The notes below the pieces were generated by a model. That model saw nothing but the letters and a program-made list of their open reading frames with translations. It did no database searches and was not told where the DNA came from. 7,585 bases of DNA, taken from JAWOGN01 sp046496815. Lineage in GTDB: Bacteria; Desulfobacterota; DSM-4660; Desulfatiglandales; Desulfatiglandaceae. Location of the stretch: contig JAWOGN010000125.1 in assembly GCA_046496815.1 (NCBI GenBank), forward strand, positions 1 through 7,585, written 5' to 3'. The translations under genes were made by a program, and so were the position numbers. This document shows, piece after piece, positions 5,945 through 7,585 of this stretch (the first letter of the stretch is position 1; every line of letters begins with the position of its first letter).

Positions 5945-6673
5945 GTGAGTAAATTGGAAGCAAGCATGAAACTTTTGATTGGACTCCAGGGTTGTGATAA
6001 TCGGATAGGTCTCATTCAGAAGAAAAAGGAGGAGGCCCCCGCCAAAATAAAAAGACTTCGGGAGGCACTTGAGGAAAGGCAAGCCCGGTTGGATGGGGAA
6101 CTACATCAGGCGGAGGTTTACCAGCGTGAAAGAAGACAGACCGAAAAGGACATCGAGTATCTGGAGAGTCGAATAGAAAAGAGTAAAATCAAGCTGAATA
6201 ACATAAAATCGAATAAGGAGTATAAAGCGGGCCTGAAGGAACTCTCTGAGCTGGAAAAAGACAAGTCTCTTTCGGAGGATAAGATCCTCGAAATCATGGA
6301 GCAATTGGAAGCATTCGAAGGCCGATGTGCTGCCGGCAAGGCGGAAAAGGAAGAACTTGAAGTGAGCTTTGAAAGGGAGCGTGACGAAGTTTTGAAAGAA
6401 ATTAAGGCACTTGACGAGTCCCTTGAAAGTCTTGAAAACGAGCGGACTCGATTTTGTGAGTCGATTGACCCGGATCTTCTCAAGCGGTATGATATCTTAA
6501 GACAACGAAAAGGCGGACTTGCTATCAGTCCGGTCATAAAGGGGGTTTGTCAGTCTTGTCATATGGGCATTCCGCCGCAGAAGTTTAATGAGCTCATTCG
6601 AGGGAATGCCTTGATGGCTTGCCCCAATTGCAATCGCATTATTTATTGGGGCGATGATGCACGGTTTCAATAG
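5945..6673 (+). CDS. Coiled-coil protein with C-terminal C4 zinc ribbon
   Basis: The product is 242 residues from GTG 5945. Residues about 20-175 are highly charged, with heptad-like Leu/Ile spacing (ERQARLDGELHQAEVY, SELEKDKSLSEDKILEIMEQLE), which predicts a long antiparallel coiled coil. The C-terminus carries a zinc ribbon with C202/C205 (VCQSCHMG) and C226/C229 (ACPNCNRI). This architecture matches the zf-RING_7 / CT398-like family of bacterial proteins of unknown precise function; family members have been linked to sigma-54 and secretion components in Chlamydia, which may not apply here. The start is uncertain: GTG 5945 has a weak GAGG, while ATG 5966 (7 codons later) is preceded by GGAAG at 5956-5960 and still leaves a complete domain. 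It probably shares a transcript with the Nif3-like gene, and rnpB begins about 20 bases after its TAG. Confidence 0.92.
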   Translation: MSKLEASMKLLIGLQGCDNRIGLIQKKKEEAPAKIKRLREALEERQARLDGELHQAEVYQRERRQTEKDIEYLESRIEKSKIKLNNIKSNKEYKAGLKELSELEKDKSLSEDKILEIMEQLEAFEGRCAAGKAEKEELEVSFERERDEVLKEIKALDESLESLENERTRFCESIDPDLLKRYDILRQRKGGLAISPVIKGVCQSCHMGIPPQKFNELIRGNALMACPNCNRIIYWGDDARFQ

Positions 6674-6691
6674 GCGGGAGAAAAGAGTTCC

Positions 6692-7098
6692 GGGTATGTC
6701 AGAGTAGAACAAATGACCGCTGCTTTGCCTTTTGGGTAAGGGGGAGGAAAGTCCGGGCTCCACAGGACAGGGTGCTGGGTAACCCCCAGTCCCGGCGACG
6801 GGAAGGAAAGTGCCACAGAAAGGAAACCGCCCCGTTGGATGTCCGTGACATCTGACAGGGTAAGGGTGAAAGGGTGAGGTAAGAGCTCACCAGTCCATCC
6901 GGTGACGGATGGAGCTAGGTAAACCCCGCCTGGAGCAAGACCAAATAGGGGGGCGCCCGAGGGTGGTCCGCCCGAGTCCCCGGGTAGGTCGCGTGACCTC
7001 GATGGAAACATCGAGGCTAGATGAATGGTCATTGTCCCGAACGTGGGTGACCGCTTCGGGAAACAGAACCCGGCTTATGTGCTGCTCTGACATACCTA
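6692..7098 (+). ncRNA. rnpB: RNase P RNA, bacterial type A
   Basis: This is the catalytic RNA of RNase P, which removes 5' leaders from pre-tRNAs. The ends are set by helix P1: GGTATGTCAGAG (6693-6704) pairs perfectly with CTCTGACATACC (7085-7096). The conserved 5' core GAGGAAAGTCCGGGCTCC (6744-6761) and the 3' core AGAACCCGGCTTAT (7065-7078), which form P4, are present, as are AAGGGTGAAAGGGTG and GGAGCAAGACCAAATAGGGG. Single helices can be read: P12-like GATGTC/GACATC (6838-6852), a stem with GTGA loop near 6893-6910, P18 at 6997-7016 (8 perfect pairs, GAAA loop), and an additional hairpin at 7035-7061 with GTGA loop in the place of P19, which E. coli lacks. The L15 region contains GGT, expected to pair with the tRNA CCA end. 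No good promoter is visible in the 20-base gap or the 3' end of the preceding gene. Confidence 0.97.
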
Positions 7099-7120
7099 TT
7101 CAATTTGAAACATCCCACTT

Positions 7121-7144
7121 GCTGTGATGCGTTCTGATTGCAGC
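7121..7144 (+). other. Weak hairpin after rnpB
   Basis: Bases 7121-7128 (GCTGTGAT) can pair with 7137-7144 (ATTGCAGC), including two G-U pairs, around an 8-base loop. No T-run follows. It is the only terminator-like structure I see between rnpB and the next gene, and it is too weak to call a terminator. Confidence 0.2.
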
Positions 7145-7175
7145 CTTCCAAAAGAAAGCGCGGTAGTCCATATCA

Positions 7176-7585
7176 ATGGATGTCAAATCTCTGAATGGGC
7201 GCGGGAATGCCATGGAGTGGCACGATTCGAGTTTTATAGCGAAGCCCATAACCAAGGATGCGGTTCTTGTCATCGGGGCGGGTCATTTTGGAAGCCGGGC
7301 GGCACGGATTATCAGCGAAAAAGGCAGTTCGCAGATTATCGTTGTCGATATCGATGCGAAACGCCTGTCTCAGACAAACGGTCTAGGCGTGGAGCAGGTT
7401 CCCTGCGATGGAATTCGATTTTTGGTCGAAAATTACCGTCGTTTGAGTGATGCAAATATTGTTATTCCAGCAATCCCGAAACACCTGGCTTTCGAGTGGC
7501 TGCGGGGATCTCTTGCGGGTGCATATCAGGTAGAGAAGATATCCGTTCCGGAGGAAATAATCTCTGATTTGCCGCAGACTTGGCC
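7176..7585 (+). CDS. Rossmann-fold NAD(P)-binding protein, N-terminal part (3' end outside window)
   Basis: An open frame runs from ATG 7176 to the window edge (136 complete codons, no stop). After a poorly conserved-looking leader of about 28 residues comes a classic dinucleotide-binding start: a beta strand AVLVIGAGHFG with G34, G36 and G39, a helix, then IIVVDID with D58 at the end of the second strand. An acid there usually contacts the ribose hydroxyls and favours NAD over NADP. It resembles the TrkA-N/dehydrogenase type of fold, but the rest (VIPAIPKHLAFEWLRG) does not let me name a family. An in-frame TAG at 7164 limits the start to ATG 7176 or ATG 7212 (codon 13); neither has a strong Shine-Dalgarno. 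Overlapping open frames in other phases are shadows. It lies about 78 bases after rnpB on the same strand. Confidence 0.8.
   Translation, partial: MDVKSLNGRGNAMEWHDSSFIAKPITKDAVLVIGAGHFGSRAARIISEKGSSQIIVVDIDAKRLSQTNGLGVEQVPCDGIRFLVENYRRLSDANIVIPAIPKHLAFEWLRGSLAGAYQVEKISVPEEIISDLPQTW

Noticed and set aside
5917..5945. Consensus -35 TTGACA between the Nif3-like and zinc-ribbon genes
   Set aside because: The expected -10 position (5940-5945) reads TTGAGG, and the transcript would start inside the coding region.
6667..7127. Several open frames on both strands across 6667-7127
   Set aside because: They lie within the RNase P RNA, whose structure and conserved cores explain the sequence fully.
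7124..7450. Forward open frame of 108 codons after rnpB
   Set aside because: It is in a different phase from the Rossmann-fold frame starting at 7176, which carries a clear GxGxxG motif; this one has none.

Overview
The window is an ordinary chromosomal housekeeping segment, all on the + strand, most likely from a Desulfobacterota (former Deltaproteobacteria) bacterium. This placement is inferred from gene order (yqeY-like, dnaG, rpoD, a CAU tRNA, Nif3-like, zinc-ribbon coiled-coil protein, rnpB) and from a type A RNase P RNA. No sequence comparison was run, so the placement is moderate in confidence. I see no transposase, integrase, phage gene, CRISPR array, toxin-antitoxin pair or defence gene.

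Layout: (1) 1-279, the C-terminal part of a GatB/YqeY-domain protein, cut by the left window edge. (2) 280-1088, about 0.8 kb without a convincing gene. It holds a possible terminator over the end of yqeY, several small hairpins and palindromes, and a possible extended -10 promoter for dnaG. (3) 1089-2849, DNA primase dnaG, complete. (4) 2949-4727, the primary sigma factor rpoD, complete, with a strong Shine-Dalgarno. (5) 4748-4988, a small RNA unit: a consensus -35 inside a perfect inverted repeat, a tRNA with anticodon CAU (probably elongator Met) with encoded CCA, and a strong hairpin terminator. (6) 5108-6673, a Nif3-like metalloprotein and a coiled-coil/C4 zinc-ribbon protein 33 bases apart. 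(7) about 6692-7098, RNase P RNA, starting only about 20 bases after the zinc-ribbon stop codon. (8) 7176-7585, the start of a Rossmann-fold NAD(P)-binding protein, cut by the right edge.

How the genes work together: yqeY-dnaG-rpoD is a variant of the classical macromolecular synthesis cluster (rpsU-dnaG-rpoD in enterics). It puts replication priming and the housekeeping transcription factor side by side. The tRNA and RNase P RNA add translation and tRNA maturation; RNase P would process the 5' end of the tRNA encoded 1.8 kb upstream. The Nif3-like and zinc-ribbon proteins are conserved, poorly understood partners.

The less ordinary points are regulatory: the long structured leader in front of dnaG, a dnaG start codon without a nearby Shine-Dalgarno but with a perfect one inside codons 7-10, the inverted repeat at the tRNA promoter, and the tight abutment of rnpB to a protein gene. 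I did not find a convincing new biological system here.
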